Of a stretch of DNA of 64,000 nt, positions 1 to 8,264 are shown in pieces. The number at the start of each line of letters is the position of its first letter. Position 1 is the stretch's first letter. The position numbers were made by a program, and so were the translations under genes. The DNA lies in contig JAFXQI010000042.1 of the NCBI GenBank assembly GCA_017527155.1, forward strand, positions 1 through 64,000, written 5' to 3'. The notes beneath the pieces are model-generated. The model worked only from the letters and a program-made list of their open reading frames with translations. It was not told where the DNA came from and searched no databases. The DNA comes from Kiritimatiellia bacterium. Lineage in GTDB: Bacteria; Verrucomicrobiota; Kiritimatiellia; CAIQIC01; Lenti-01.

Positions 1-634
1 CCTTCGCCTTGTCCGCCGCCGCCCGCTCGCCCGCCGACAGCCCCGACAGCCCTTCCGCCCCCTCCTCGCTGTCCGGCAGTAGCCATTCCAGCGGAATCCG
101 TGCATCCAGCCCCACCAGCTGGCGCAGGCGCGTCGCCAGCTTCTTGTAATGCATGGCCGTCGAATACTTCACAGACGGAACCTTCTTTTTCATCCACCCC
201 TTCAGGCCCGGCTGCCGCGCACAGATGCGTTTCGACCCGTTGCGGGCCTTCTTGAACACGAACCGCGAATCCAGAGTCGGCTCCAAATCCGCCAGACGCG
301 ACCCGATGCGCAGACGCCCGCACAGCGTTCGCGGATCGATTTCCCAGATTTCTTCGATTTCTTCCGGATCGGGCACCCCGCGCAACGATACCGCCTCCCG
401 TGGGGCCGCCGGCACCACGGTCTCCTGCGGTGCGACATGCCGCCGGAGCCGCGCCAGCAGTTTCCTCCCGCCGTACAAGGCGAGATGGAGGGCAATGGCG
501 CCCGTGCAGGCGACCAGCCCGATCGGGAGTAGGAGCTGGTCCTCCAGGCGCGGGTAGCGCCGGTCGAGGCAGGGCAGGAACAGTTCGCCAAGGCCTTTGA
601 GGTAGCCGGGAGGGAAAAGAGGGTCGGTTTTCAT
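1..634 (-). CDS. Unrecognised protein with one membrane segment, 3' end beyond window
   Basis: An open frame of 211 codons starts at the ATG read on the minus strand at 634 and runs off the left edge with no stop. The product begins MKTDPLFPPGYLKGLGELFL. It has one hydrophobic stretch at about residues 38-58 (LPIGLVACTGAIALHLALYG), then a positively charged cytoplasmic-looking part with a basic segment near residues 135-160. Reading-frame length and GC-rich third positions support coding. I do not recognise the family; a single-pass inner-membrane protein is the most that can be said. It is divergent from the TetR gene, about 500 bp away. Confidence 0.6.
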   Translation of the reverse strand, partial: MKTDPLFPPGYLKGLGELFLPCLDRRYPRLEDQLLLPIGLVACTGAIALHLALYGGRKLLARLRRHVAPQETVVPAAPREAVSLRGVPDPEEIEEIWEIDPRTLCGRLRIGSRLADLEPTLDSRFVFKKARNGSKRICARQPGLKGWMKKKVPSVKYSTAMHYKKLATRLRQLVGLDARIPLEWLLPDSEEGAEGLSGLSAGERAAADKAK

Positions 635-1073
635 GCGGGAAGAATGCCTGGATTGCAGGCGAAACGCAAGGAAATTCTTTGATATCCCGAGTGGGGTGGA
701 CTGCTGTGCGTGGGGTGGCTTCAAATCGTTCTCTGGGAGGTTCCTCGTGCAAAGGATCCCTCGTTCGAGGATTCCGGCGCGGCGCATGGCGTATCCGGGG
801 TTCGGCTACGAGCAGCCCGTGCGGGAGAGACCGGAGGGGGCGCGTCGTCCGCTTGGCTTTTTCCACGCCGCGGTGATTGGCTCCATGACGCTGCTTTCCA
901 TACTCCTTCGATGTCCGCTGGTGTTTGTTTGGAAGCCAGGCCCTTCACGGCCTTGAGTCTGCACCACCGTGGCGCTGTTTCCGTCCCATGCCCTGCGAGT
1001 CCCGTCCGGCTTCGTGGACTCGCGCCAGAAAGCGAAGGGGGTGGGCAGGGCCGGCACGCGGCAGGCAATCGGT
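635..1073. other. Intergenic region without a supportable gene
   Basis: Open frames on both strands here are short, overlap each other and lack a recognisable domain or a good ribosome site. The stretch separates two divergent genes, so it probably holds promoters for both. Nothing else is identifiable. Confidence 0.5.
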
Positions 1074-1098
1074 GACCGAAAGTCATTGACTTCGGGTC
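1074..1098. promoter_or_regulatory. Imperfect palindrome, candidate TetR operator
   Basis: GACCGAAAGTCA and TGACTTCGGGTC face each other across one base, with two mismatched pairs. It ends 37 bp before the TetR start codon. Self-regulation through a palindrome near the start is usual for TetR proteins; that this palindrome is the site is inference. Confidence 0.4.
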
Positions 1099-1135
1099 GG
1101 CGGGATGGGAGACTGGCGGGGAAGGAACGAGGACC

Positions 1136-1756
1136 ATGACCCAGCGGCAGCAGGCGGCGCTCGAGACGCGCCGGAAAATCACGGAAGAGGGGCTCGCGCT
1201 CGTGCGGCGGGGCGGCTTCGCGGGCGCGTCCGTCGAGGCCATCACGCGGGCGGCGGGGGTGGCCAAGGGGACGTTCTACGTGCATTTTCCCACGAAGGAG
1301 CACCTGGCGGCGGAGCTGTGCCGCGAACCGTACGAGGCCCTTTCGCGGGAGGTGCTGGCGTCGGCGGGGCCGCTGCGGCGGCGTCTGGGGAGGCTCTTCC
1401 GCGGGTGGGCGGAAATCGCGGAGGCGTCCGGGGTGGAGATCGCCCGGGAGTGGTTCCGCATCGCGGTGCGCCCGGCGGAGGCGGCGGAGCTCGGGCTGGT
1501 CTTCTTCGACCGCGACCGCGCGGTGGTCCGCACGCTGCTGCGCGACGCGGTGGCGGCGGGCGAGCTGCGCCGCGGCGCGCCGGTCGGGTCGCTGGCCGAC
1601 GCGCTCTCCGCCCAGATGCAGGGGCTGGCCGCCGTCTGGTGCATGGCGTCCGCCCCCGCCGCGCGGCTGCTGCCCGCGGTGGAGCGGTTCCTGCGCGACC
1701 ATCTTCCGGCGCTCCTCGCGCCGCACCTCACGCAACCCACGAAACGAAAGGAATGA
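1136..1756 (+). CDS. TetR/AcrR-family transcriptional regulator
   Basis: The 206-residue protein has the TetR layout: an N-terminal helix-turn-helix at about residues 14-55, including the signature AGVAKGTFYVHFPTKEHL, then a divergent helical ligand-binding domain. Length is typical. The start ATG follows GGGAAGGAACGAGGACC, an acceptable ribosome site. It lies 3 bp before the hydrolase gene and a flavin reductase follows, so it probably represses this small operon in response to a small molecule that the two enzymes act on. The ligand cannot be read from sequence. A near-palindrome just upstream may be its operator. Confidence 0.85.
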   Translation: MTQRQQAALETRRKITEEGLALVRRGGFAGASVEAITRAAGVAKGTFYVHFPTKEHLAAELCREPYEALSREVLASAGPLRRRLGRLFRGWAEIAEASGVEIAREWFRIAVRPAEAAELGLVFFDRDRAVVRTLLRDAVAAGELRRGAPVGSLADALSAQMQGLAAVWCMASAPAARLLPAVERFLRDHLPALLAPHLTQPTKRKE

Positions 1757-1759
1757 CCC

Positions 1760-2590
1760 ATGCCCGTGTTCGCCACCAGCGACGGAACGAAACTCTACTA
1801 CGAAGACACGGGCACGGGCCCGGCGCTCGTCTTCTGCCACGGCCTCAATTCGTCGCACCTCGCCATCAAGGACTTCATCGACGAGTTCCGCGGCGAGTAC
1901 CGCTGCATCTGCTACGACCAGCGCGGGCACGCCTGTTCGGAGCGCACGGGCCGCCACCTCAACGTCCGCACGCTCGGGCGCGACCTGCGCGAGCTGCTCG
2001 GGTTCCTCGGCGTGGAAAAGGCGTGCGCGATCGGCCACTCGATGGGCGCCGCGACGCTCTTCTCCTACGTGAACCAGTTCGGCTGCGCGCCCTTCGGGAA
2101 GATCGTCGCGGTGGACATGACGCCCTACATGCGCAACGACGGCTGGCGCGGCGGCATCGGGTGCGGGTCGTGGACGGACGAGGACTTCCACCAGGACCTC
2201 GACCGCATCTTCGACGACGTCGGCGGCGCCGCCTGGCAGATTTCCAGCCGGCTCATGAACCCGGCCCTCGCGAAGACGCCGCCGGAGCTGGTGGGCACGC
2301 TGTCGGCGGCGTTCGGCGCGGGCGTCGATCCGCTGGTCTTCGCGGCGTTCTGGTATTCGCTCTTCCGCACCGACCAGCGCGGGGCCATCGGCAAGATCGA
2401 CGTCCCGTTCCAGTACATCCAGCCCGAAACGCCGCTCTACGGCGACGAAACCATCGCCTTCTACCGCGAGCACCTGCGCGGACCCTTCCGCCTCGAAACC
2501 GGCTTCCCCGGCACGACCCACACCATCCTGCAGGAACGTCCCCGCGAAGTCGCCGCGCGCGTGAAGCCCTTCCTGCGCGGCGAGGTCTGA
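1760..2590 (+). CDS. Alpha/beta-hydrolase fold enzyme
   Basis: A 276-residue cytosolic hydrolase. The oxyanion-hole motif CHGLN is at residues 26-30, the nucleophile elbow GHSMGA at 92-97 (Ser94), and a C-terminal His in GTTHTI near residue 254 completes the expected triad. The fold family includes esterases, haloperoxidases and lactonases; the substrate cannot be assigned. It starts 3 bp after the TetR gene, with AAAGGAATGACCC giving the ribosome site, so the two are very probably cotranscribed. Confidence 0.85.
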   Translation: MPVFATSDGTKLYYEDTGTGPALVFCHGLNSSHLAIKDFIDEFRGEYRCICYDQRGHACSERTGRHLNVRTLGRDLRELLGFLGVEKACAIGHSMGAATLFSYVNQFGCAPFGKIVAVDMTPYMRNDGWRGGIGCGSWTDEDFHQDLDRIFDDVGGAAWQISSRLMNPALAKTPPELVGTLSAAFGAGVDPLVFAAFWYSLFRTDQRGAIGKIDVPFQYIQPETPLYGDETIAFYREHLRGPFRLETGFPGTTHTILQERPREVAARVKPFLRGEV

Positions 2591-2627
2591 ACGGACCCCC
2601 AAAAAACAACAACCCCAAGGAAACCCC

Positions 2628-3296
2628 ATGAAGAAAATCCTGATCGTCGACGGCGGCCCCCGCCGCAACATGAACACCGCCGCGCTCTGCGACGCCTTCG
2701 AGGAAGGCGCGCGGGGCGTTTCGCCCGAAATCGGGGTGGAGCGCGTCCGCCTCTACGACCTGCCGCCGTTCCGCGGCTGCATCTCCTGCCTCGCCTGCAA
2801 GCTCAAGGGGCGCGAGACCGGCCTGTGCGCCGTGCGCGACAGCCTCGCCGACACGCTCCGCGCCGCCAACGGGGCGGACGGGCTCGCCATCGCATCGCCC
2901 ATCTACTTCTCCGAGTGGACGGCCATGACCCGCGCCTTCCTGGAGCGCCTTGTCTTCCCGTGGCTGAGCTACGAAACCTTCTCCTGCTCCGCGCCGAAGA
3001 AGATGCCGCTCGCGTGGATTTACACGATGAACGCGCCCGAGTCGATGATGCCCGGCATCCGCCAGCACCTGTCCATCCTCGAAGGCGCCGTCGCGCGCGC
3101 CCTCGGCGATCCGGCCCCCGCTTTCGTCGAGGCGCACTCCACCGTCCAGGTCAAGGACTACTCCCGCTACGCGATGGACGGCCTCGACCCCGCCGCCCAC
3201 CTCGCCTGGCGCGAAGCCCACTGGGACGCCGACCTCGCCGCCGCCCGCGCCGCCGGCCGCGCGATGGCGGAAAAAGCGCTTGCCGCAAAGCGCTAG
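2628..3296 (+). CDS. NADPH-dependent FMN reductase / flavodoxin-fold oxidoreductase
   Basis: The 222-residue product begins MKKILIVDGGPRRNMNT, the flavodoxin-like beta strand plus phosphate-binding loop of the NADPH-dependent FMN reductase family. A CISCLACK cysteine cluster near residues 52-59 matches the C-x2-C-x2-C arrangement found in iron-sulfur flavoproteins of this family. The motif SPIYFSEWTAMTRAFLER is the conserved flavin-side segment. It follows the hydrolase by 37 bp with AAGGAAACCCC before the ATG. The TAG stop is the first CTAG of an 8-bp repeat array. Likely reduces flavin or a small electrophile under TetR control; substrate unknown. Confidence 0.8.
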   Translation: MKKILIVDGGPRRNMNTAALCDAFEEGARGVSPEIGVERVRLYDLPPFRGCISCLACKLKGRETGLCAVRDSLADTLRAANGADGLAIASPIYFSEWTAMTRAFLERLVFPWLSYETFSCSAPKKMPLAWIYTMNAPESMMPGIRQHLSILEGAVARALGDPAPAFVEAHSTVQVKDYSRYAMDGLDPAAHLAWREAHWDADLAAARAAGRAMAEKALAAKR

Positions 3297-3328
3297 GAAA
3301 CTAGAATCCTAGGTTTCTAGGTATCTAG
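3293..3328. repeat. CTAG octamer array 1 (five CTAG at 8-bp steps)
   Basis: CTAG occurs at 3293, 3301, 3309, 3317 and 3325, each separated by four bases (GAAA, AATC, GTTT, GTAT). The first CTAG supplies the stop codon of the flavin reductase gene. Three related arrays are in this window. Confidence 0.9.
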
Positions 3329-3362
3329 ACTGCAGGCCCCCAAAACCAACCCCCAACCGCCC

Positions 3363-4502
3363 ATGAACCCAACCCCCACCCCGGCCCCATCCGCCACCGC
3401 CGACCCCGCCGCGCGCGAGCGGCGCATCACCCGGACAAGTTTCCTCGGCATTGCCGCGAACCTCCTGCTGGCGGGGTTCAAGGCCGCGGTGGGGGTGCTG
3501 GCCAATTCCGTCGCCATCGTCCTCGACGCGGTGAACAACCTCTCCGACGCCCTGAGCTCGGTCCTCACGATCCTCGGCGTCAAGCTCGCGCGCCGTCCGC
3601 CCACCGCGAGGCACCCGTTCGGGTTCGGCCGCATCGAATACTTCAGCGCCGTCGCCATCTCCGTGCTCGTCATCGCGGCGGGCGCGGGTTCGCTGGAGGA
3701 GTCCGCCAAGAAAATCGCCGATCCCGGCACGCCCGAATACGGCGCGGTCACGCTGGCCATCGTCGCGGTCGCGGTGGTGGCGAAATTCCTGCTCGGCCGC
3801 TACGTCTCCGCGCAGGGCCGCGCGTGCAACTCCGACGCCCTCGTCGCCTCCGGCGCGGACGCCACGCTCGACGCGCTGATTTCGCTTTCCACCCTCGTCG
3901 GCGCGGTCGTGTTCCTCGTCTTCGGGCTCAACCTCGACGGATGGATCGGCGCGGCGATTTCCCTGTTCATCCTCAAGGCGGGCGTCGAAATGCTGCTCGG
4001 CGCCATCGCCAGCGTGATGGGCCGCCGGCCCGACGCCGAAATCACCCGCCGCATCCGCGAGACGGTCAACGCCGTGCCGGGCGTCCTCGGCGCCTACGAC
4101 CTCGTGCTGCACAACTACGGTCCCAACTCGGCCATCGGCTCCATCCACGTCGAAATCGACACCTCCCTTGACGCCGCGTCCATCCACCACCTCACGCGCG
4201 CCGTGCAGGGGGCGGTGCTCGAAAAGTTCCGCGTCTTCCTGACCGTCGGCATCTACGCGGTGGACCCCGCCCGCCGCGCCGACCGCGAAAAGATCGCGGA
4301 AACCGCGCGCCGCCATCCCGGCGTACTGGGCATCCATGGCGTCTTCTTTGACGACGCGGCGTCCGCCGGCTCCTTCGACATCGTCGTCGATTTCACCGTC
4401 CGCGACCGCCCCGCCCTGCGCGACGCCCTCCTCGCGGAGCTCGCGCCGCTCTTCCCGGGGCGCCGGTTCGCCATCAACTTCGACACCAACTACACAGACT
4501 GA
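3363..4502 (+). CDS. Cation diffusion facilitator (CDF) family metal transporter
   Basis: A 379-residue inner-membrane transporter, a normal CDF length. Hydrophobic segments fill roughly residues 25-215 and a cytoplasmic metal-binding-type domain follows. The first metal-site motif reads DAVNNLSDALSS and the second SGADATLDALIS. Zn-type CDF proteins usually have His or Asp at the first position of HxxxD; Asn with Asp later is more like Mn/Fe-type members, so manganese or iron export is possible but is only inference. It stands between two CTAG arrays and is probably its own transcription unit or part of the rightward run. Confidence 0.88.
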   Translation: MNPTPTPAPSATADPAARERRITRTSFLGIAANLLLAGFKAAVGVLANSVAIVLDAVNNLSDALSSVLTILGVKLARRPPTARHPFGFGRIEYFSAVAISVLVIAAGAGSLEESAKKIADPGTPEYGAVTLAIVAVAVVAKFLLGRYVSAQGRACNSDALVASGADATLDALISLSTLVGAVVFLVFGLNLDGWIGAAISLFILKAGVEMLLGAIASVMGRRPDAEITRRIRETVNAVPGVLGAYDLVLHNYGPNSAIGSIHVEIDTSLDAASIHHLTRAVQGAVLEKFRVFLTVGIYAVDPARRADREKIAETARRHPGVLGIHGVFFDDAASAGSFDIVVDFTVRDRPALRDALLAELAPLFPGRRFAINFDTNYTD

Positions 4503-4511
4503 GACCAAGCC

Positions 4512-4539
4512 CTAGATACCTAGATATCTAGATATCTAG
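4512..4539. repeat. CTAG octamer array 2 (four CTAG at 8-bp steps)
   Basis: CTAG at 4512, 4520, 4528 and 4536, spaced by ATAC, ATAT and ATAT. It starts 9 bp after the CDF stop codon. The inner part, CTAGATATCTAG, is itself palindromic. Confidence 0.9.
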
Positions 4540-4573
4540 GAGAAATCCCCCCCCGAAAGCCCCCCAAAAAACC

Positions 4574-5251
4574 ATGCCCCGCATCCTCAAGAACCAAACC
4601 CACTGGGAAGGCCTCTACTACTACCGCAAGAGCGTGGTCCTCTACCAGATGACGGTCGCCTTCTGCCGCCGCTTCCTGCCGGCGCGCGGCGACCGGACGG
4701 TCGACCAGATGGTGCAGGCGGCGCGGAGCGGGAAGCAGAACATCGTCGAGGGGCTGGCCGACGGCGTCACGTCGACGGAGATGGAACTCAAGCTCCTGAA
4801 CGTCGCCCGCGCCAGCCTCAAGGAACTCCGGGAAGACTACCTCGACTACCTGGCCGCCCACTCCCTTCCCCGCTGGGAGCCGGGCCATCCGCGCTACGAC
4901 GCCCTCCTCGCCTTCTGCCGCGCACACAACGACCTGGCCGACTACGAACCGCACTTCGCCGCCTGGACCGACGAAGAGACCGCCAACTGCGCCGTCACCC
5001 TCTGCCACATGGTGGACAAGATGCTCACCACCGTCCTCGCCCGGAAAGAACGCGACTTCGCCGAAAACGGCGGCATCCGCGAACGCATGACCGCCGCCCG
5101 CCTCGGCCGCCGCCAGACCCAGAACGAAGAAATCGCCGCCCTCCGCACCCGCATCGCCGCCCTCGAAGCCGAAAACGCCTCCCTCAGGGCCCAGCTTGAA
5201 AAATGCAACCCCAACCCCCAACCCCCAACCCCCGACCCCCTAGATACCTAG
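4574..5251 (+). CDS. Four-helix-bundle suffix-domain protein
   Basis: The 225-residue protein has an N-terminal four-helix-bundle region of the kind related to 23S intervening-sequence proteins: YYYRKSVVLYQMTVAFCRRF, then AARSGKQNIVEGL at about residues 48-60. A central helical suffix follows, then a C-terminal coiled coil (EEIAALRTRIAALEAENASL) and a Pro-rich tail. Function is unknown in the family. The reading frame ends inside CTAG array 3, which adds the last residues LDT and the TAG stop, so the C-terminus may have been altered by the repeat. Confidence 0.75.
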   Translation: MPRILKNQTHWEGLYYYRKSVVLYQMTVAFCRRFLPARGDRTVDQMVQAARSGKQNIVEGLADGVTSTEMELKLLNVARASLKELREDYLDYLAAHSLPRWEPGHPRYDALLAFCRAHNDLADYEPHFAAWTDEETANCAVTLCHMVDKMLTTVLARKERDFAENGGIRERMTAARLGRRQTQNEEIAALRTRIAALEAENASLRAQLEKCNPNPQPPTPDPLDT

Positions 5252-5267
5252 ATATCTAGATACCTAG
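5240..5267. repeat. CTAG octamer array 3 (four CTAG at 8-bp steps)
   Basis: CTAG at 5240, 5248, 5256 and 5264 with spacers ATAC, ATAT, ATAC. The second unit carries the stop codon of the upstream gene; the array ends 20 bp before the next start. Confidence 0.9.
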
Positions 5268-5287
5268 AAAAGAAAGGCCCCAAAAAA

Positions 5288-6229
5288 ATGCCCTCCATCA
5301 AAATCCTCCCCGTCCGCTTCACCGAAAACGGATTCATGACGCAGCCCTTCGCCCTCGGCGGCGAAGGCGCCGACGGCCTCGACCCGGCCGTCAAGTACCG
5401 CTCCTGCCTCCAGAACTGGCTTCTCGACACCGGAAGCGAGGTCATCCTCGTCGATACCGGCCTGCCCGCCGAGTTTCCCGAGGCCGCGCCGACACCCGAC
5501 ACGACGATCCACGTCGGCACCAAGATCAAGACCTACCTCGAAGCCCTCGCCGACCTCGGCTACAAGCCCGAACAGGTCTCCAAGATCCTCATCACCCACA
5601 AACACTCCGACCACACCGGCGAACTGCGCGCCTTCCCCAACGCGCAGATCATCTGCTCCGCCGCCGAGGCCGAAGCCGACGAAATCAAGCCCTACCACCC
5701 CACCGTCGCCGCGTTCGCCGACGGCCCCTACCACGAATTCCCGGCCTCCCAGCGCATCGCCGACGGCGTCTGGTACCTGCCCGCGCCCGGCCACACCAAG
5801 GGCAACTGCGCCGTCGCCGTCGAGAGCGACGGCCTGACGTGGCTCATCCACGGCGACATCACCTACACCGACGTCGCCCTCTACGAAAACAAACTCTCCG
5901 TCGTCTACGAAGACCGTGCCGCCGCGCGCGAAACCCTCGACCGCGTCCGCGCCTTCTGCGCCGCCCGCCCCACCGTCTGGCTCGGCACCCACACCCCCGA
6001 AGCGCTCGAAAGCCTCGAAGCGAAGCGCGTCGTGGACCTCGCGAACCCGCCCGCCGTCATCCCGCCCGGCGACATCGTCTTCAAGACCCCGACCGGCAAA
6101 TACGTCTGCTCCGTCTGCGGCTACGTCTACGACCCCGCCGAGCACGGCGGCGTCCCCTTCGAAGACCTCCCCGCCGACTGGCGCTGCCCCCGCTGCCGCC
6201 AGCCCAAGGACAAATTCAACCGCGCCTAG
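5288..6229 (+). CDS. Metallo-beta-lactamase-fold hydrolase fused to rubredoxin
   Basis: Residues 1 to about 240 form an MBL-fold domain with the metal motif HKHSDH (His104, His106, Asp108, His109), then PGH (His169), HGD (Asp190) and GTH (His235). A short linker leads to a C-terminal rubredoxin of about 45 residues with paired CxxC knuckles at Cys274/Cys277 and Cys300/Cys303 and the usual [12 protein letters not shown] and [13 protein letters not shown] context. Flavodiiron proteins join an MBL fold to electron-transfer domains, but here no flavodoxin domain is present. The fusion could be a redox-linked hydrolase or dioxygenase; activity is not assignable. Confidence 0.85.
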   Translation: MPSIKILPVRFTENGFMTQPFALGGEGADGLDPAVKYRSCLQNWLLDTGSEVILVDTGLPAEFPEAAPTPDTTIHVGTKIKTYLEALADLGYKPEQVSKILITHKHSDHTGELRAFPNAQIICSAAEAEADEIKPYHPTVAAFADGPYHEFPASQRIADGVWYLPAPGHTKGNCAVAVESDGLTWLIHGDITYTDVALYENKLSVVYEDRAAARETLDRVRAFCAARPTVWLGTHTPEALESLEAKRVVDLANPPAVIPPGDIVFKTPTGKYVCSVCGYVYDPAEHGGVPFEDLPADWRCPRCRQPKDKFNRA

Positions 6230-6249
6230 GGCCGCCCCCCGCCCCGGCC

Positions 6250-7224
6250 ATGCAGGCCTTCGCGAAACCCTACGCCGCGCTCACCCCCGACGAACTCTAC
6301 GACCTCCTGCGCGTCCGCGCGGAAACCTTCGTCGTCGGCCAGCGCTGCTTCTACCTCGACCCCGACGGACTCGACAAGACCGCCGTCCACGTCGGCCTCC
6401 GCGGCGACGACGGCACCCTTGCCGCCTGCGCGCGCCTCTACCCCGAAGACGGCGCGCCGGGCACTTGGCACGTCGGCCGCGTCCTGGCCGTGCGCCGCGG
6501 CGAAGGCCTCGGGCGCCGCCTCATGGCCGAAGTCGAGCGCGCCGCCCTCGCCCGCGGCGCCTCGCTCCTCCGGATGGAGTCCCAGCGGCAGGCCGCCGGC
6601 TTCTACGCCCGCCTCGGCTGGCGCGAAACCGGCCCCGACTTCGACGAAGCCGGCATCCCCCACGTGCGGATGGAAAAACCCCTGTCCGCTCCTTCGTCGG
6701 CCCCCGCCCCGTCCTCCCCGCCCTCCGCGCCCCCGCCCGCCTTCCGCCCCATGCGCCGCGCGGCCCAGGCGCTCGACGACGGCGAAATCCACGACGTTCT
6801 CCGCACCGCCAAGCGCGGCGTCCTCGCCGTGACCGGCGACGGCGGCCGCCCCTACTGCGTCACGCTCAACCCCCTCTACGACGAAGCGACCGGCCGCCTC
6901 TGGTTCCACGGCGCGAAGGCCGGCCACAAGATCGACGCCCTGCGCCGCGACCCGCGCGCCTGCTTCACCGCCATCGACGACGGCGTCCACGACCCGTCCC
7001 GCCCGCCCGCCTGGGCGCTCACCTACCGCAGCGTCGTCGTGTTCGGCCATGTCGAATTCGTGGACGACCACGAACAGGCGCTGGACATCTGCCGCCGCCT
7101 CTGCCGCCGCTTCCCGATGGACGAAGAATCCATCGAGAAGGAGATCCGCCTGGCCGGCGCCGCCGTCCTCGTCTTCGCCCTCGTCCCCGAACACGCCACC
7201 GGCAAGCGCGTCCATGAGGCGTGA
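6250..7224 (+). CDS. GNAT acetyltransferase fused to PNPOx-like FMN-binding domain
   Basis: The 324-residue product has two domains joined by a Pro/Ala/Ser linker at about residues 141-167. The N-terminal part is an ElaA-like GNAT acetyltransferase with the acetyl-CoA loop RRGEGLGRRLMAEVE near residues 84-98. The C-terminal part is a pyridoxamine-phosphate-oxidase-like split barrel (GVLAVTGDGGRPYCVTLNPL, then LWFHGAKAGHKIDALRRDPR), similar to FMN-binding NimA-type proteins. It starts 20 bp after the MBL-rubredoxin gene, so the pair is probably one operon. Role unknown; detoxification of small molecules is a fair guess. Confidence 0.8.
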   Translation: MQAFAKPYAALTPDELYDLLRVRAETFVVGQRCFYLDPDGLDKTAVHVGLRGDDGTLAACARLYPEDGAPGTWHVGRVLAVRRGEGLGRRLMAEVERAALARGASLLRMESQRQAAGFYARLGWRETGPDFDEAGIPHVRMEKPLSAPSSAPAPSSPPSAPPPAFRPMRRAAQALDDGEIHDVLRTAKRGVLAVTGDGGRPYCVTLNPLYDEATGRLWFHGAKAGHKIDALRRDPRACFTAIDDGVHDPSRPPAWALTYRSVVVFGHVEFVDDHEQALDICRRLCRRFPMDEESIEKEIRLAGAAVLVFALVPEHATGKRVHEA

Positions 7225-7515
7225 CACGGTTCCTGTCCCCCCCTCCCCGGAGCGGTAGCGGAGGGAATCGGATCAATCGGAGTTTGTCTTCCCGGGAGCG
7301 GTGAGAGCGGTATCGGAGTCGCTTGTCCGTTGCTCGTAGTGCCGTGGACTTTTCCCCCGAGGACGCGCAGAAGCGCGTCCCTCCCCGCGGAGAGCCCAGC
7401 GGGAGGGTCGCGCTTCCGTGCTGCGGTGAGGAGAGTGGCTTGAGAAGTGGGAAAAGGCGGGCATTAGCGGGCATTGGCGGGCACTGGAGAGGGTTGTGGG
7501 GGGGGGCTGAGGGCA
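7225..7515. other. Intergenic left flank of the prophage, with two dispersed repeats
   Basis: No gene is supported. At 7275-7292 there is AATCGGAGTTTGTCTTCC, a member of a repeat family also found near 48.05, 48.12, 58.80 and 58.97 kb. At 7361-7390 lies a 30-bp element matching 59195-59224. A 10-bp unit GCGGGCAYTR is repeated three times around 7457-7486. Confidence 0.6.
7361..7390. repeat. Dispersed 30-bp repeat, copy 1 (GGACGCGCAGAAGCGCGTCC core)
   Basis: The core GGACGCGCAGAAGCGCGTCC is an imperfect inverted repeat followed by CTCCCCGCGG. A second copy at 59195-59224 differs by one base. Confidence 0.85.
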
Positions 7516-7578
7516 TGAGAAAACTGGGGAGGGAGGGGGCGGGGGATGGGGGGTAGCAATCAAAGGGATGAGAAAACC
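7516..7578. repeat. Candidate left end of prophage: two TGAGAAAAC copies
   Basis: TGAGAAAAC occurs at 7516 and 7569, 53 bp apart. Between them GGATGGGGGGTAGCA (7544-7558) resembles, in inverted orientation, TGCATCCCCCCATCC at 36530-36544 near the other end. Such repeated sites are what a Mu-type transposase would bind. Assignment is tentative. Confidence 0.35.
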
Positions 7579-7604
7579 AAGTTGGGGGTGCCAGGACAAA
7601 TGAA

Positions 7605-7633
7605 AGCCCCTTGCAGGGAGGCTGCAAGGGGGC
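7605..7633 (-). terminator. Intrinsic terminator of the leftward early operon
   Basis: CCCCTTGCAG and CTGCAAGGGG pair perfectly around a 5-base loop, and on the minus strand the stem is followed by CTTTCATTTG. It lies about 25 bp past the last leftward phage gene. Confidence 0.65.
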
Positions 7634-7655
7634 GGAAAGGTGGGGGCCGGACGGG

Positions 7656-8264
7656 TCAGAGAACGACAAGGCGGGTCTTGAAGGCGGGAGGGGAATAGCC
7701 CTCGTCGGAATAGGCGGGAGAGGCGGAGAGCTGCCAGCGGCGGCCGTGGACGTAAGTCCGGGGGAGATGGGGGGCCAAGCGGGAGAGCAGACGGCGGCGA
7801 TGGGTGTCGAGCATCTGGAACAGGGCGGCGATGGATCGGGGCGGAAGGTCAAGCCAGTAATCGGCTCCGATGCGGCGGGGCGGGGCGAGGTTGGCTTGTG
7901 CCAGGATGCCGGCGATGTAGGGAAGCGGATCGGCGCCGGGCGCGTCGGCCATTGCCAGCTGGAGGACCTGGGTGGCACAGTCGGCGACGAGGGCGGCGCG
8001 GCGCCGATCGGAACCGACGGCGTAATGGGCGGCGGCCACATCGTCGCCGGCTTCGAGGGCCAGGCGGGCCATGATGCGGTCGAAGCCCTCGGTGCGGTCG
8101 ATCTGGGACATGTGGGAGACGCCGAGGGTTTCGCGGAGGAGGCGGTGGCGATAGGCGTCGCGTTGCGCGGGAAGGACGGCGTTGTGGCGGCAGGCTGCCG
8201 AAAAAAGCCGCCAGAAGGCGGCGGCTTGGGGCTTGGTGATGGGGTCGCTGCCGGAGGTGGTCAT
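7656..8264 (-). CDS. Phage early protein, possibly GemA/gp16-like
   Basis: The 202-residue product begins MTTSGSDPITKPQAAAFWRL and is mostly helical, with the motif RRIGADYWLDLPPRSIAALF in the C-terminal half. The ATG overlaps the upstream stop as ATGA and is preceded by GGAGGAGGT, a very strong ribosome site. It is the last gene of the leftward operon, beside DUF3164 and the transposition genes, where Mu-like phages often have gp16/GemA-type regulators. Similarity to that family is weak by eye, so treat it as an early protein of unknown function. Confidence 0.7.
   Translation of the reverse strand: MTTSGSDPITKPQAAAFWRLFSAACRHNAVLPAQRDAYRHRLLRETLGVSHMSQIDRTEGFDRIMARLALEAGDDVAAAHYAVGSDRRRAALVADCATQVLQLAMADAPGADPLPYIAGILAQANLAPPRRIGADYWLDLPPRSIAALFQMLDTHRRRLLSRLAPHLPRTYVHGRRWQLSASPAYSDEGYSPPAFKTRLVVL

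Noticed and set aside
806-2677. A 623-codon leftward frame opposite TetR and the hydrolase
   Set aside because: Arg/Ala/Val-rich shadow of two well-supported genes.
3293-5267. CTAG arrays as plasmid-type replication iterons
   Set aside because: They are short, scattered at gene ends and have no Rep gene or AT-rich unwinding region beside them.
7225-7655. Search for the missing 5' part of the CesT-like gene at the left phage flank
   Set aside because: Translation of both strands gave no segment resembling the chaperone N-terminus.
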